Shown here: positions 1-8,786 of the stretch, piece by piece
Numbering within the stretch: position 1 is the stretch's first letter
How the letters are laid out: every line of letters starts with the position of its first letter
Origin: Meridianimarinicoccus marinus
GTDB taxonomy: Bacteria > Pseudomonadota > Alphaproteobacteria > Rhodobacterales > Rhodobacteraceae
Assembly: GCF_040689105.1 (NCBI RefSeq)
Contig: NZ_JBFBVU010000022.1
Location: 1 to 64,000, forward strand
Length of the DNA stretch: 64,000 bases
Direction of reading: 5' to 3'
Program-made: the position numbers and the translations under genes
The notes under the pieces: model-generated
What the model was told of the DNA's origin: nothing
What the model saw: only the letters and a program-made list of their open reading frames with translations
The model's database searches: none

Positions 1-2
1 GC

Positions 3-128
3 TCGCGCCTGTGCCTGCTGGAGGGCTTCGTCGGCCATGCCGAACAGTGCAACCTGCGCGTCCGCCGCTATGGCGGCCTCAACGTCCCCTACGGCGAACC
101 CGCGCCCTACAGGGACGCGGCCGAGTAG
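3..128 (+). CDS. HisD-family dehydrogenase, C-terminal fragment (cut by window edge)
   Basis: An open frame enters from the left edge and ends at TAG 126-128, leaving 41 residues. It carries LEGFVGHAEQCNLRVRRYGG. In histidinol dehydrogenase this C-terminal position (EG..xH) supplies a zinc-ligand histidine, and the complete HisD homologue at 8787-10076 has EGLDGH at the equivalent place. The family includes histidinol dehydrogenase and sulfopropanediol dehydrogenase (HpsN). The neighbouring SDR and LacI regulator favour a catabolic paralogue over histidine biosynthesis. The rest of the gene lies outside the window, so the substrate cannot be judged. Confidence 0.6.
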   Translation, partial: SRLCLLEGFVGHAEQCNLRVRRYGGLNVPYGEPAPYRDAAE

Positions 129-212
129 CCCGCCGACCCGAAACCGTCGTGGCGGACCCCGGCCCGCCCGACTCCCGATTGTTCCCACGCACCAGTTGAC
201 AAGGATACCCCG

Positions 213-977
213 ATGACCCTGCCCCAGACCCCTTCCTTCCGCCTTGACGGCAAATCCGCGCTTGTCGCCGGGGCGTCCTCCGGCATCGGGCTGGGCTGCG
301 CGGTGGCCCTTGGCCAGGCCGGGGCGGCCGTGACACTGGCCGCGCGGTCGGCGGACAAGCTGGCCGATGCGGTCGCACAGATGCAGGCCGCCGGCATGAC
401 CGCACAGGCACTGGCGCTGGATGTGGCGGATGTGGAGGCCACCACGCGTGCTGTGGCCGAAGCCGGCCCGTTCGACGTGCTGGTGAACTCGGCCGGTCTG
501 GCGCGGCACGGCCCGGCGCTGGACACCACCGAAGCGGATTTCGATGCCGTTGCCGGTCTGAATATCAAGGGCGCCTATTTCCTGACCCGCGCCGTTGCCA
601 AGGGGTTGATCGAGGCAGGGCGCCCCGGCAGCCTGATCAACATCTCCAGCCAGATGGCCTTCGTGGGCGGCATCGACCGGGCGGTCTATTGCGCCAGCAA
701 ACACGCGGTCGAGGGCTTCACCAAGGCCATGGCGCTGGAATGGGGCAAGCAGGGCATCCGGGTGAACACCATCTGCCCCACCTTCGTGCGCACAGCCTTG
801 TCGCAAGCCACCTTCGACGATCCCGACCGTCTGGCCTGGGTCATGGAGAAGATTAAGCTGGACAGGGTCGGCGAGGTTTCCGACATGATGGGCGCGGTGG
901 TCTACCTGGCCTCGGACGCCTCGGGTCTGATGACCGGCACGCATCTGTTGCTCGACGGCGGATGGACGGCAGATTGA
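213..977 (+). CDS. SDR-family NAD(P)-dependent oxidoreductase
   Basis: This 254-residue classical short-chain dehydrogenase should oxidise or reduce a hydroxyl/keto group with NAD(P). The nucleotide-binding motif GASSGIG is at residues 20-26, NSAG (a variant of NNAG) at 92-95, and the catalytic Ser146, Tyr159 and Lys163 (YCASK) are all present. An AAGG-like ribosome site precedes ATG 213. It lies 84 bases downstream of the HisD-family fragment and its stop overlaps the start of the LacI regulator as TGATG, so all three are probably co-transcribed. The substrate is unknown; HisD-plus-SDR pairs occur in dihydroxypropanesulfonate catabolism (HpsN/HpsP), which is one possible reading. Confidence 0.85.
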   Translation: MTLPQTPSFRLDGKSALVAGASSGIGLGCAVALGQAGAAVTLAARSADKLADAVAQMQAAGMTAQALALDVADVEATTRAVAEAGPFDVLVNSAGLARHGPALDTTEADFDAVAGLNIKGAYFLTRAVAKGLIEAGRPGSLINISSQMAFVGGIDRAVYCASKHAVEGFTKAMALEWGKQGIRVNTICPTFVRTALSQATFDDPDRLAWVMEKIKLDRVGEVSDMMGAVVYLASDASGLMTGTHLLLDGGWTAD

Positions 978-1993
978 TGCACAATCCGCGGATCACATCG
1001 CTTGAAGTCGCGGAAAAGGCCGGGGTCAGCCAATCGGCTGTCAGCCGCGTCTTCACGCCGGGCGCCAGCGCCTCGAAAGAGATGCGGGACAAGGTGATGC
1101 GCGCGGCGGAGGAACTGGGGTATCGCCCCAACCGCGTGGCCCGCGCGATGATCACCGGGCGCAGCCGGATCATTGGCCTTGTGGTGGCCTATCTGGACAA
1201 CCAGTTCTACCCCGAGGCGATCCAGAAACTGTCGGTCGCCCTGCAACAGCAGAACTATCACGCGCTGGTCTTCATGGCCGCCCCGACGGTTGGCGATGTG
1301 CAGCATGTGATGAAGGAAATCCTCGACTACCAGGTCGACGGGATCATCCTGGCCTCGGTATCCATGTCGTCGGACCTGGCGCAGCGCTGCACCGATCACG
1401 GCATCCCGGTGGTGCTGTTCAACCGCGATCAGGAAGACCCGCGCCTGTGTTCCGTGACCACCGACAACCACCTGGGCGGCAAGGTGCTGGCACATCATAT
1501 GGTCGAGTGCGGCTATCGCCGGATCGGCTATCTGGCGGGCTTCGAGGGCGCCTCGACCCAGCAGCACCGCGAGACGGGCTTTCGCGAGGGGCTGGCCGAG
1601 GCCGGGCTGAAGATCTGCGCCCGCGAGGATGGCGGTTTCGTCTACGCCAAGGCCCGCGCCGCAGCACTTGAGATGTTTGCCGGCAGCGACCGTCCCGAGG
1701 CAGCTTTTGTCGCCAATGACCACATGGCCTTCGCGGTCATGGATGCGCTGCGGTTCAAGCTGGACCTGAAGATCCCCCAGGACGTGGGGATCGTGGGTTT
1801 CGACGATGTGCCCATGGCCGCCTGGCCCGCCTATGACCTCACCAGTTATCGCCAGCCCATCAACAAGATGGTCGCCCGCACCGTCGAGGCGATGATGACC
1901 CGCATCGAGGACGCCGAGATCGCGCCCGAGCGGATCACCATCGAAGGCGAACTCGTGGTGCGTTGCAGCACCCGAAAGACGACAGGATCCTAG
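977..1993 (+). CDS. LacI-family transcriptional regulator
   Basis: A 338-residue repressor or activator with the LacI/GalR layout. The N-terminal helix-turn-helix covers about residues 8-27 (SLEVAEKAGVSQSAVSRVF). A periplasmic-binding-protein-like ligand domain follows, with the family features GYRPN, VVLFNRD, GYRRIGYLAG and VGIVGFDDVP. I chose the ATG at 977 because it overlaps the SDR stop (TGATG), which suggests translational coupling; an in-frame ATG at 962 would add five residues. Its place between the SDR and the NTF2-like genes suggests it controls this catabolic cluster in response to a pathway substrate. No operator could be assigned. Confidence 0.88.
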   Translation: MHNPRITSLEVAEKAGVSQSAVSRVFTPGASASKEMRDKVMRAAEELGYRPNRVARAMITGRSRIIGLVVAYLDNQFYPEAIQKLSVALQQQNYHALVFMAAPTVGDVQHVMKEILDYQVDGIILASVSMSSDLAQRCTDHGIPVVLFNRDQEDPRLCSVTTDNHLGGKVLAHHMVECGYRRIGYLAGFEGASTQQHRETGFREGLAEAGLKICAREDGGFVYAKARAAALEMFAGSDRPEAAFVANDHMAFAVMDALRFKLDLKIPQDVGIVGFDDVPMAAWPAYDLTSYRQPINKMVARTVEAMMTRIEDAEIAPERITIEGELVVRCSTRKTTGS

Positions 1994-1998
1994 CCCCC

Positions 1999-3009
1999 AT
2001 GCATGGCTTCAACCCAAAGTGGCGCGACGTGCCGCATTTCATCAACGGTATCACCTACGAGATCTGGGAAGCCCGTCAGATCGGCAGCCTGCACAGCCGC
2101 TATGCGCCGGGGCTGATCGTGCGCTCGCCCGCCTCGGTGCTGACCGACAACACCAATGTCATTGCCGCGACCATGGCCACGCTGGCCGAATTTCCCGACC
2201 GGGAACTGCTGGGCGAGGATGTGATCTGGTGCGAGGATCCCGAGGGCCGAACCGAGACGTCGGAGGCCTTCCTGTCTTCGCACCGGCTGATCTGCACGGC
2301 CACCCACAGCCGCCCCGGCGCCTATGGGGCGCCGACAGGCAAGCGGCTGGCCTATCGCATTCTGGCCGATTGCGCGATCCGCGACGACGCGGTCTATGAC
2401 GAATGGCTGGTGCGTGACCAGTCGGCCATTGTCCAGCAAATGGGCTTTGACCTGGTGGACTGGACCCGCGATCTGATCGCGCGCGAGGGCGGGCCCGAGA
2501 ACTGCGTGGAACCCATGACCCCGGCCATTGACGTGCCCGGCCCCTACGACCGGCACGGCAATGACAACCCCTGGGGCCAGAAGCACGCCGATCTGCTGTC
2601 CGCGATCATGGCGGGCCACATGGACCGGATCCCTGCGGTTTATGACCGGGGCGCCGCGCTGCACTATCCCGGCCATGTCACCACGCAGGGCCGCAGCGAG
2701 GCCGACCAGTTCTGGATGGGTCTGCGCGCCGCCTTCCCGGATGCCGCCTTTTCCATCGACCATGTCATCGGGCGCGACGACCCGCTGATGCCGCCGCGCT
2801 CGGCGGTGCGCTGGTCGCTGCACGGCAAGCACTCCGGCTGGGGCCGTTTCGGGCGGCCAACCGGGGCCGAGGTCTATGTGATGGGCATCAGCCACGCCGA
2901 ATGGGGGCCCTTCGGCGACGGCACCCCCAGCCTGCGCCGCGAATGGACCCTGATTGATGAAACCGCGATCTGGAAACAGATCCTGCTCAAGACCGGACAA
3001 CACGCATGA
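1999..3009 (+). CDS. Double NTF2/SnoaL-like domain protein, paralogue 1
   Basis: A 336-residue protein, the first of three adjacent paralogues. It appears to hold two NTF2/SnoaL-like alpha+beta barrels: one beginning near ITYEIWEARQIGSLHSRY and one near LLSAIMAGHMDRIPAVYDRG. Shared landmarks across the three copies are FPDRELLGEDVIW, LSSHR, THS/T..G.(F/Y)G.PTGKR, the DxHxxGNDN-like segment and HAEWG...LRREW(T/S)..DE.AIWKQI. Such folds act as small-molecule isomerases, hydrolases, dehydratases or ring-hydroxylase small subunits, so the reaction is open. ATG 1999 sits six bases after the LacI stop, and its end overlaps the next gene by ATGA. Confidence 0.75.
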   Translation: MHGFNPKWRDVPHFINGITYEIWEARQIGSLHSRYAPGLIVRSPASVLTDNTNVIAATMATLAEFPDRELLGEDVIWCEDPEGRTETSEAFLSSHRLICTATHSRPGAYGAPTGKRLAYRILADCAIRDDAVYDEWLVRDQSAIVQQMGFDLVDWTRDLIAREGGPENCVEPMTPAIDVPGPYDRHGNDNPWGQKHADLLSAIMAGHMDRIPAVYDRGAALHYPGHVTTQGRSEADQFWMGLRAAFPDAAFSIDHVIGRDDPLMPPRSAVRWSLHGKHSGWGRFGRPTGAEVYVMGISHAEWGPFGDGTPSLRREWTLIDETAIWKQILLKTGQHA

Positions 3010-3989
3010 AAGACTTTTCGAACCAGTTCAAGGACCTGCCCGACTACATCCTGAAGATCACCAAGGAGATCTGGGAAGATCGTGGCCTGTCGACCCTGCA
3101 TCACTACTATGGCAAGGACATCCCGATGCGGTTTCCCTCGGGGCTGGTGCGCGGCAACGCGGGGGTGATCGACGGCACACTGGCCACCTTATGTGAATTC
3201 CCCGACCGGCAATTGTTGGGCGAGGACGTGATCTGGTCGCAGGACACGCAGGACACGGGCCGCTACCTGTCCTCGCACCGGCTGGTGACCATGGGCACGC
3301 ACACCGGACACGGCGCCTTCGGGCCGCCCACCGGCAAGCGCTTCGAGATCCGCGTGATTGCCGATTGCGCCGCCAAGGCCGATGTCATCGACGACGAATG
3401 GCTGATCCGCGACGTGGGCGGGATTGCCCGGCAACTGGGCTGGGATCCGGTCGAATACGCCCGCTACCAGATCCAGACCGAGGGTGGCCCTGACAAATGC
3501 CAGCGCCCGTTCCATCCCGATCACGACGTGGACGGTCCCTACATGGGCCGGGGCAATGACAATGAATGGGGCCAGCGGCTGGCCAGCATCCTGACGCAGA
3601 TGATGGACAAGGATTTCACCGTGATCCGCCGCGAATACGACCGTGCTGCGCGCACCGAACACTGGGGCGCGCGGGGCGGCTGGTCCTTTGACTTCGCCGA
3701 AACCGACTGGATGCGGCTGCGGTCGTCCTTCCCGACAGCCGCGTTCAAGATCCACCATGTCATCGGCCGCGAGGATCCCGGCACCCCCTATCGCGCCGCG
3801 GTGCGCTGGTCGCTGACCGGCAAGCACAGCGGTCACGGCTTCTTCGGCGCCCCCACCGGGGCCGAGGTGCATGTCATGGGCGCAACCCATGCGGAATGGG
3901 GCGAATGGGGCCTGCGCCGCGAGTTCACGATCCTCGACGAGGTCGCGATCTGGAAACAGATCCACCTGCACACCGGGAACGTGGAATGA
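3006..3989 (+). CDS. Double NTF2/SnoaL-like domain protein, paralogue 2
   Basis: A 327-residue paralogue of its two neighbours, with the same two-domain layout. The first half has ITKEIWEDRGLSTLHHYYG, FPDRQLLGEDVIWS and LSSHRLVTMGTHTGHGAFG. The second half has MMDKDFTVIRREYDRAAR, FPTAAFKIHHVIGREDPGTP and HAEWGEWGLRREFTILDEV. Conserved His and Asp residues in the THTGHG and HHVIGR(D/E)DP segments are candidate active-site residues. It is joined to both neighbours by ATGA overlaps, so the three chains are probably made in fixed ratio. Hetero-oligomer assembly is a reasonable guess that the sequence does not prove. Confidence 0.75.
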   Translation: MKDFSNQFKDLPDYILKITKEIWEDRGLSTLHHYYGKDIPMRFPSGLVRGNAGVIDGTLATLCEFPDRQLLGEDVIWSQDTQDTGRYLSSHRLVTMGTHTGHGAFGPPTGKRFEIRVIADCAAKADVIDDEWLIRDVGGIARQLGWDPVEYARYQIQTEGGPDKCQRPFHPDHDVDGPYMGRGNDNEWGQRLASILTQMMDKDFTVIRREYDRAARTEHWGARGGWSFDFAETDWMRLRSSFPTAAFKIHHVIGREDPGTPYRAAVRWSLTGKHSGHGFFGAPTGAEVHVMGATHAEWGEWGLRREFTILDEVAIWKQIHLHTGNVE

Positions 3990-4942
3990 GCCGTTTCGCC
4001 ACGCTTCCGGACTATATTCAGGGCGTGACCTTCGAGATCTGGGAGGGGCGCCAGATCGCCTCTCTGCGCGAAAGCTACGGCACCGACATGGTGATGCGCT
4101 CGACCCAGGCGCTGATCCTCGGAACCGAGGGCGTCATCAAGGACACGCTGGCCGCGCAAGCGGCCTTTCCCGACCGGGAAATCCTTGGGGACGATGTGAT
4201 CTGGTGCGGGAGCGAGGCAGAGGGCTATCTGTCCTCGCACCGCTCGGTCATCACCGGCACCCACACCGGCCACGGCGTTTTCGGCGCCCCCACGGGCAAG
4301 CGCGTCACCACCCGCTGCATCGCCGATTGCTTCGTTCAGGATGACGTCATCACCGACGAATGGCTGTGCTATGATGTCTCGTCGATGGTGCAACAGCTGG
4401 GCCACAGTCCCCGCGACTGGGCGGCGGAGCAAATCGCGCGTGAAGGTGGCCCCGACCAAGCCACGCGGCCCTTCACCCCGGATCAGGATCGCCCCGGCCC
4501 CTATGCGGGCACCGGCAACGGTCACGAACTGGGCGACCGTCTGGCCGACATCCTGAGCCGCATCATGGACTATGACGTCGCCACCGTCGGGCGGGACTAC
4601 GACCGGGCGGTCAGCTTCTACCACGCCGGCGGCGTCACCGGCTGGGGCCGCCCCGCTGTTGAAGCCGAATGGATGCAACTGCGCGCGGCCTTTCCTGACG
4701 CCCGTTTCACCATCCATCACAAGACCGGCCGCAACGATCCCGGCGAACCCGACCGCGCCGCCATCCGTTGGAGCCTGGACGGCGCACACAGCGGTCATGG
4801 CCGCTTTGGCGCCCCGACCGGGGCGCAGGTGCACACCATGGGCTTTACCCATGCCGAATTCGGCCCCTGGGGACTGCGCCGGGAATGGAGCCTTTGGGAT
4901 GAAACCGCGATCTGGAAACAGATCCTGCTGGCCGGAGCCTGA
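3986..4942 (+). CDS. Double NTF2/SnoaL-like domain protein, paralogue 3
   Basis: The third tandem paralogue, 318 residues. I chose ATG 3986 (MSRFATLPDYIQ) because it overlaps the previous stop as ATGA and aligns with the start of the second paralogue; a longer in-frame start at 3896 would lie inside paralogue 2. Landmarks again are VTFEIWEGRQIASLRESYG, FPDREILGDDVIW, LSSHRSVITGTHTGHGVFG, IHHKTGRNDPGEP and HAEFGPWGLRREW. A 165-base gap separates it from the bicupin gene. The reaction is unknown, but retention of all landmark residues in all three copies argues that each is functional. Confidence 0.75.
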   Translation: MSRFATLPDYIQGVTFEIWEGRQIASLRESYGTDMVMRSTQALILGTEGVIKDTLAAQAAFPDREILGDDVIWCGSEAEGYLSSHRSVITGTHTGHGVFGAPTGKRVTTRCIADCFVQDDVITDEWLCYDVSSMVQQLGHSPRDWAAEQIAREGGPDQATRPFTPDQDRPGPYAGTGNGHELGDRLADILSRIMDYDVATVGRDYDRAVSFYHAGGVTGWGRPAVEAEWMQLRAAFPDARFTIHHKTGRNDPGEPDRAAIRWSLDGAHSGHGRFGAPTGAQVHTMGFTHAEFGPWGLRREWSLWDETAIWKQILLAGA

Positions 4943-5107
4943 CGCCATGCCCCGCCCCGCCCGCACGCTTTGTGCCCTGCACGGCTATCTGGCCAGCCGC
5001 CGTGCGCGACGGCTGAACAATCATCCGCCCGGCGCGGTGAACGTGTTCGCGGAATATTGTTCGACACGCCGGCGCTCGGACGATCCGGCACCCCAAGGAA
5101 ACCCGAC

Positions 5108-6091
5108 ATGACATCTCAAGACATGACCTCGCGCATTGTTCGCTATGGCGAACTGCAACCCTGCAAGACCGCCTTCATCGATGCCCATACACCGGGCAGC
5201 GACCAGAAGGAGAACTTCACCATCATCGGCGGCGGCGTCTCGGAAAGCCCCGACCAGCATGTGCACATCAGCCTGCCGCACGGGTTCAATATCGGAGCGG
5301 CGGGTCAGCCGCCGCGCTGCCGCAACTCACTGCACGACCACCACACCGCCGAGGCGTTCTTCGTGCTGAAAGGCCGCTGGCGCTTTTTCTGGGGCCGCTG
5401 GGGCACTGCCGGTGAGGTGGTGCTGGAAGAAGGCGACATCTTCAACATTCCCACCGGCATCTTTCGCGGCTTCGAAAACATCGGCACCGACTATGGAATG
5501 ATCATGGCGATCCTTGGCGGCGACGATGCCGGGGGCGGTGTCATGTGGGCGCCGCAGGTGATCGAGGATGCCGCCGACCACGGCCTTGTGCTGGGCGAGA
5601 ACGGCAAGCTCTATGACACCAAGAAGGGCCAGCAACTGCCCGACGGCGTGAACCCGATGCCGCTGATGAGCGACGCGGAACTGACCAAGCGGCCCGAGCC
5701 CACCACCGCCGAGGTGCTGCCCAACCATGTCGCCCGCTACTGGGACCTGATGGCGCTGGCCGACAAGACCCCGGCGGTGGTGATCGGCGAAAACGGCGTT
5801 CTGCGCGACAAGCCCGGCTTCGAAGTGGGATTCATGACCCGCGACAGCGCCAGTGACGAGATGCACGCCCATGACAAGCCTTCGGTCCTGATGCCGATGC
5901 GCGGCCACTGGCGTGTGCGCTGGGACGGCAATGGCGATCACGCGGCGGGCGAAGCGGTTCTGGCACCCGGCGACACCATGTCGGTGCCCGAGAACCTGCG
6001 TCACAACGCGGTGCCCTCGATGACCGGCGAGGCCAGCCTGTACCATGTGGTCGCCACCGATGATCCGGCGGGCCACACCTGGCAAGGCTGA
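5108..6091 (+). CDS. Two-domain cupin (bicupin) protein
   Basis: A 327-residue protein with two cupin barrels. The first has LHDHHTAEAFFVLKGRW around residues 75-91, giving candidate metal ligands His76, His78/79 and Glu82. The second has MHAHDKPSVLMPMRGHW and APGDTMSVPENLRHNAV. The spacing resembles metal-dependent bicupins such as gentisate-dioxygenase or oxalate-decarboxylase relatives, but I cannot match it to a named enzyme. I chose ATG 5108 because AAGGAAA lies just upstream; the longer frame from 4970 shows no ribosome site. It sits between the NTF2-like trio and the MetE-like methyltransferase and probably acts in the same pathway. Confidence 0.75.
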   Translation: MTSQDMTSRIVRYGELQPCKTAFIDAHTPGSDQKENFTIIGGGVSESPDQHVHISLPHGFNIGAAGQPPRCRNSLHDHHTAEAFFVLKGRWRFFWGRWGTAGEVVLEEGDIFNIPTGIFRGFENIGTDYGMIMAILGGDDAGGGVMWAPQVIEDAADHGLVLGENGKLYDTKKGQQLPDGVNPMPLMSDAELTKRPEPTTAEVLPNHVARYWDLMALADKTPAVVIGENGVLRDKPGFEVGFMTRDSASDEMHAHDKPSVLMPMRGHWRVRWDGNGDHAAGEAVLAPGDTMSVPENLRHNAVPSMTGEASLYHVVATDDPAGHTWQG

Positions 6092-6166
6092 CGTTTTGAC
6101 AGACCTCGGGCGCGGATCATTCGCCGCGCCCGTTTCTTCTTCCAATCCTTTCGAAAGAGGCTCCCG

Positions 6167-7291
6167 ATGGGCAAAATCCTCACCACTCATGTCGGCTCTT
6201 TGCCGCGCACGCAAACCGTCGTGGACTTCATCTTTGCCCGCGAACGCGGCACCCCCTACGACGCCGCCGAATTCGACGCGGCCATGACCCAGGCCGTGGA
6301 TGACACGGTTGCCAAACAGGTCGCCGCCGGGATCGACATTGTCAGTGACGGCGAAACCTCGAAGATCAGCTATGCCACCTATGTCAAGGATCGCTACACC
6401 GGTTTTGACGGCGACAGCCCTCGCAATGCGCCCGCCGATCTGAAGAAATTTCCCAGCTTTCTGAAGCGTCTGGCCGACGACGGCGGAACTCCGCAATACG
6501 CCCGCCCGATGTGCGTGGGCGAGGTGAAGTCGAAGGGCCAGGGCGAGCTGGAAAAGGACATCGCCAACCTGAAGGCCGCGATGAACACGCACGGGGTGGA
6601 TCGCGGTTTCATGAATGCCGCCTCTCCCGGCGTGATCTCGCTGTTCCTGCAGAACGATTTCTACAAGACGCGCGAGGCCTATCTGGCCGCACTCGCCGAC
6701 GCGATGAAAGCGGAATACGAAACCATCGTCGCCAGCGGTCTGGACCTGCAACTGGATTGCCCCGACCTGGCGCTGTCGCGGCACATGCTGTTCAACGATC
6801 TGTCCGACGAGGAGTTCATCCGGATCGCCGCCAGCCATGTGGAGGCCCTGAACCACGCGCTGTCAGACATTCCCGCCGACAAGATCCGCATCCACATCTG
6901 CTGGGGCAACTACGAAGGCCCGCATGTCTGCGATATTCCGATGGCCAAGATGTTCGACACGCTGATGTCGGCCAAGGCGGATTACGTGCTGTTCGAAACC
7001 TCGAACCCGCGCCACGGACATGAATGGACTACCTTCCGCGATCGCAAGGCCGATATCCCCGACAGGAAGATCCTGGTGCCGGGCGTGGTGGATACGACCA
7101 CCAATTTCGTCGAGCACCCCGAGCTTGTGGCCCAGCGGATCGCGCGGTTCACCGATATCGTCGGCGCGGACCGGGTGATTGCCGGATCTGATTGCGGCTT
7201 TGGCACTTTCGCGGGCTTCGGCGCGGTCGATCCCGAGATCGCCTATGCCAAGCTGGGCGCGCTGGCCGAAGGCGCGAGGCTGGCGAAATGA
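6167..7291 (+). CDS. MetE-like (cobalamin-independent methionine synthase II family) methyltransferase
   Basis: A 374-residue protein matching the catalytic C-terminal half of MetE; the N-terminal half of true MetE (about 750 residues) is absent. The zinc site is intact: His243 and Cys245 in RIHICWGN, Glu277 in VLFETSN and Cys343 in SDCGFGTF. The N-terminal VGSLPRT and GIDIVSDGET motifs are also present. Stand-alone proteins of this kind move a methyl group to or from a thiol or folate acceptor. In a catabolic cluster it may demethylate a pathway intermediate rather than make methionine. AAAGAGG lies before ATG 6167. It is followed at 37 bases by the hydrolase gene. Confidence 0.85.
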   Translation: MGKILTTHVGSLPRTQTVVDFIFARERGTPYDAAEFDAAMTQAVDDTVAKQVAAGIDIVSDGETSKISYATYVKDRYTGFDGDSPRNAPADLKKFPSFLKRLADDGGTPQYARPMCVGEVKSKGQGELEKDIANLKAAMNTHGVDRGFMNAASPGVISLFLQNDFYKTREAYLAALADAMKAEYETIVASGLDLQLDCPDLALSRHMLFNDLSDEEFIRIAASHVEALNHALSDIPADKIRIHICWGNYEGPHVCDIPMAKMFDTLMSAKADYVLFETSNPRHGHEWTTFRDRKADIPDRKILVPGVVDTTTNFVEHPELVAQRIARFTDIVGADRVIAGSDCGFGTFAGFGAVDPEIAYAKLGALAEGARLAK

Positions 7292-7328
7292 TCGGCACGT
7301 TGACCCCTGACGGCGAAGGGGAAGCCCC

Positions 7329-8024
7329 GTGACCCCGCTTGTGCTGCTGCCCGGCATGATGTGCGACGCCCGCCTGTTCGGCCCGCAGATCGCGGCCTTT
7401 CAGGACGCGCGCCCGGTACATGTCCTGTCGATCACCGAAGCCGACACAATGCAGGAACTGGCCCGGCTGGTGCTGGACAACGCGCCAGACCGCTTTGCTC
7501 TGGGCGGGCTGTCCATGGGCGGCATCGTGGCGATGGAGGTGATCCGGCAGGCCCCCGAGCGGATTGCCGGGGCGGCGTTTCTGGACACCAATCCCAAGGC
7601 CGAGGTGCCCGAGGTGGCCGCGATGCGCGCACCGCAAATCGCCAAGGCACGGGCCGGGGAACTGCGCAGCGTCATGCGCGACGAGATGAAGCCGCGCTAT
7701 CTGGCCGACGGGCCGGACAAGCAGGACATCCTGAACCTGTGCATGAAGATGGCAGAGGACCTGGGCCCCGAGGTGTTCATCCGCCAGTCCCGCGCCCTGG
7801 CCAGCCGCCCCGACCAGCAAGACACCCTGCGCGCCCTGAAGGTGCCGACCCTTGCCCTGTGCGGCACAGAGGACGCGCTCTGCCCGATCCACCGGCACGA
7901 GTTGATCCGCGACCTCGTCCCCGGCGCACGGCTGGAAATCATCCCGAACGCCGGGCATCTGCCCACCCTGGAACAACCCGACGCAACCAACGCGGCCCTG
8001 CGCCGCTGGCTGGAGGCCGTATGA
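7329..8024 (+). CDS. Alpha/beta hydrolase
   Basis: A 231-residue alpha/beta-hydrolase-fold enzyme starting at GTG 7329. The nucleophile elbow GLSMGG places Ser62, and the other triad members are Asp182 (GTEDALCP) and His210 (NAGHLPTLE). The lid region is short. The family covers esterases, lactonases and C-C bond hydrolases, so the bond cleaved is not predictable. Its stop overlaps the RraA-like gene by ATGA, which implies coupled expression and sequential steps: hydrolysis or ring opening, then aldol cleavage. Confidence 0.82.
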   Translation: MTPLVLLPGMMCDARLFGPQIAAFQDARPVHVLSITEADTMQELARLVLDNAPDRFALGGLSMGGIVAMEVIRQAPERIAGAAFLDTNPKAEVPEVAAMRAPQIAKARAGELRSVMRDEMKPRYLADGPDKQDILNLCMKMAEDLGPEVFIRQSRALASRPDQQDTLRALKVPTLALCGTEDALCPIHRHELIRDLVPGARLEIIPNAGHLPTLEQPDATNAALRRWLEAV

Positions 8025-8713
8025 CACCTTCCCTTCTGACCCTTCTGAACTCTGTGGACACGCCCACGGTCTGCAACGCCATCGAGGTGGCGCAAGGCCA
8101 GCGCGGCTTCAACGCCTTCACACGGGGCACTGTTCTGGCCAGCGACCCGAACCGGGTCATGGTCGGATATGCGGTCACGGCGAAAATACGCGGGCTGACC
8201 CCTCCCACCGAAGCCCCGGAGGCAACCCGCGCCCGGCGGATGCAATACTACAGGAACATGGCCGAAGCGCCCAAACCCTCGGTCTGTGTGGTCGAGGACG
8301 AGGACGTCCCCAACGCCATCGGGGCCTTCTGGGGCGAAGTGAACACGGTGGTTCACAAGGGGTTCGGGATGGCCGGGGCACTGACCAACGGGGTAATGCG
8401 CGATCTGGGCGATATGGCCCCGGATTTCCCGGTGGTCGCAGGCTCGATCGGGCCAAGCCATGGATTCGTGCATGTGACCGCGCTGGATGTGCCGGTCACG
8501 GTCTTCGAGATGGTGGTGCGGCCGGGCGATCTGATCCACGCCGACCGCCACGGCGCCGTGGTGATCCCGCCCGAGGTGGTGGATCAACTGGAAGCAGCCA
8601 TTGCCAGGATGCAGTCGAACGAACGGCTGGTTCTGGACCCGGCGCGCAGCGAGAACTTCGATTTCGCCGCTTTCGAGGCCGCCTGGACCGCCTTCGAAAA
8701 GGCCCGCACCTGA
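8021..8713 (+). CDS. RraA-like / HMG-type aldolase family protein
   Basis: A 230-residue member of the RraA fold, which includes class II 4-hydroxy-4-methyl-2-oxoglutarate (HMG/CHA) aldolases and oxaloacetate decarboxylases. The N-terminus (LNSVDTPTVCNAIEVAQG) and the core GFGMAGALTNGVMRDL with the paired Arg-Asp needed for pyruvate and metal binding in HMG aldolases are visible, as is HGFVHVTALDVPV. Members of this family cleave hydroxylated 2-oxo-acids to pyruvate or oxaloacetate in aromatic and sugar-acid degradation. ATG 8021 overlaps the hydrolase stop by ATGA. Function as an aldolase is inferred from family and position; the product is unknown. Confidence 0.8.
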   Translation: MTPSLLTLLNSVDTPTVCNAIEVAQGQRGFNAFTRGTVLASDPNRVMVGYAVTAKIRGLTPPTEAPEATRARRMQYYRNMAEAPKPSVCVVEDEDVPNAIGAFWGEVNTVVHKGFGMAGALTNGVMRDLGDMAPDFPVVAGSIGPSHGFVHVTALDVPVTVFEMVVRPGDLIHADRHGAVVIPPEVVDQLEAAIARMQSNERLVLDPARSENFDFAAFEAAWTAFEKART

Positions 8714-8786
8714 TCGCGGTCAACTGCCCGCCGGCATATTTCCGAAACGGGATACCGGGAGCCTTATGCAGGGGCGCCCTTTCCGT

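Noticed and set aside
5327..6856. A 509-codon minus-strand frame spanning the bicupin and MetE-like genes
   Set aside because: It crosses two well-supported genes and an intergenic gap and shows low-complexity composition with no family match.
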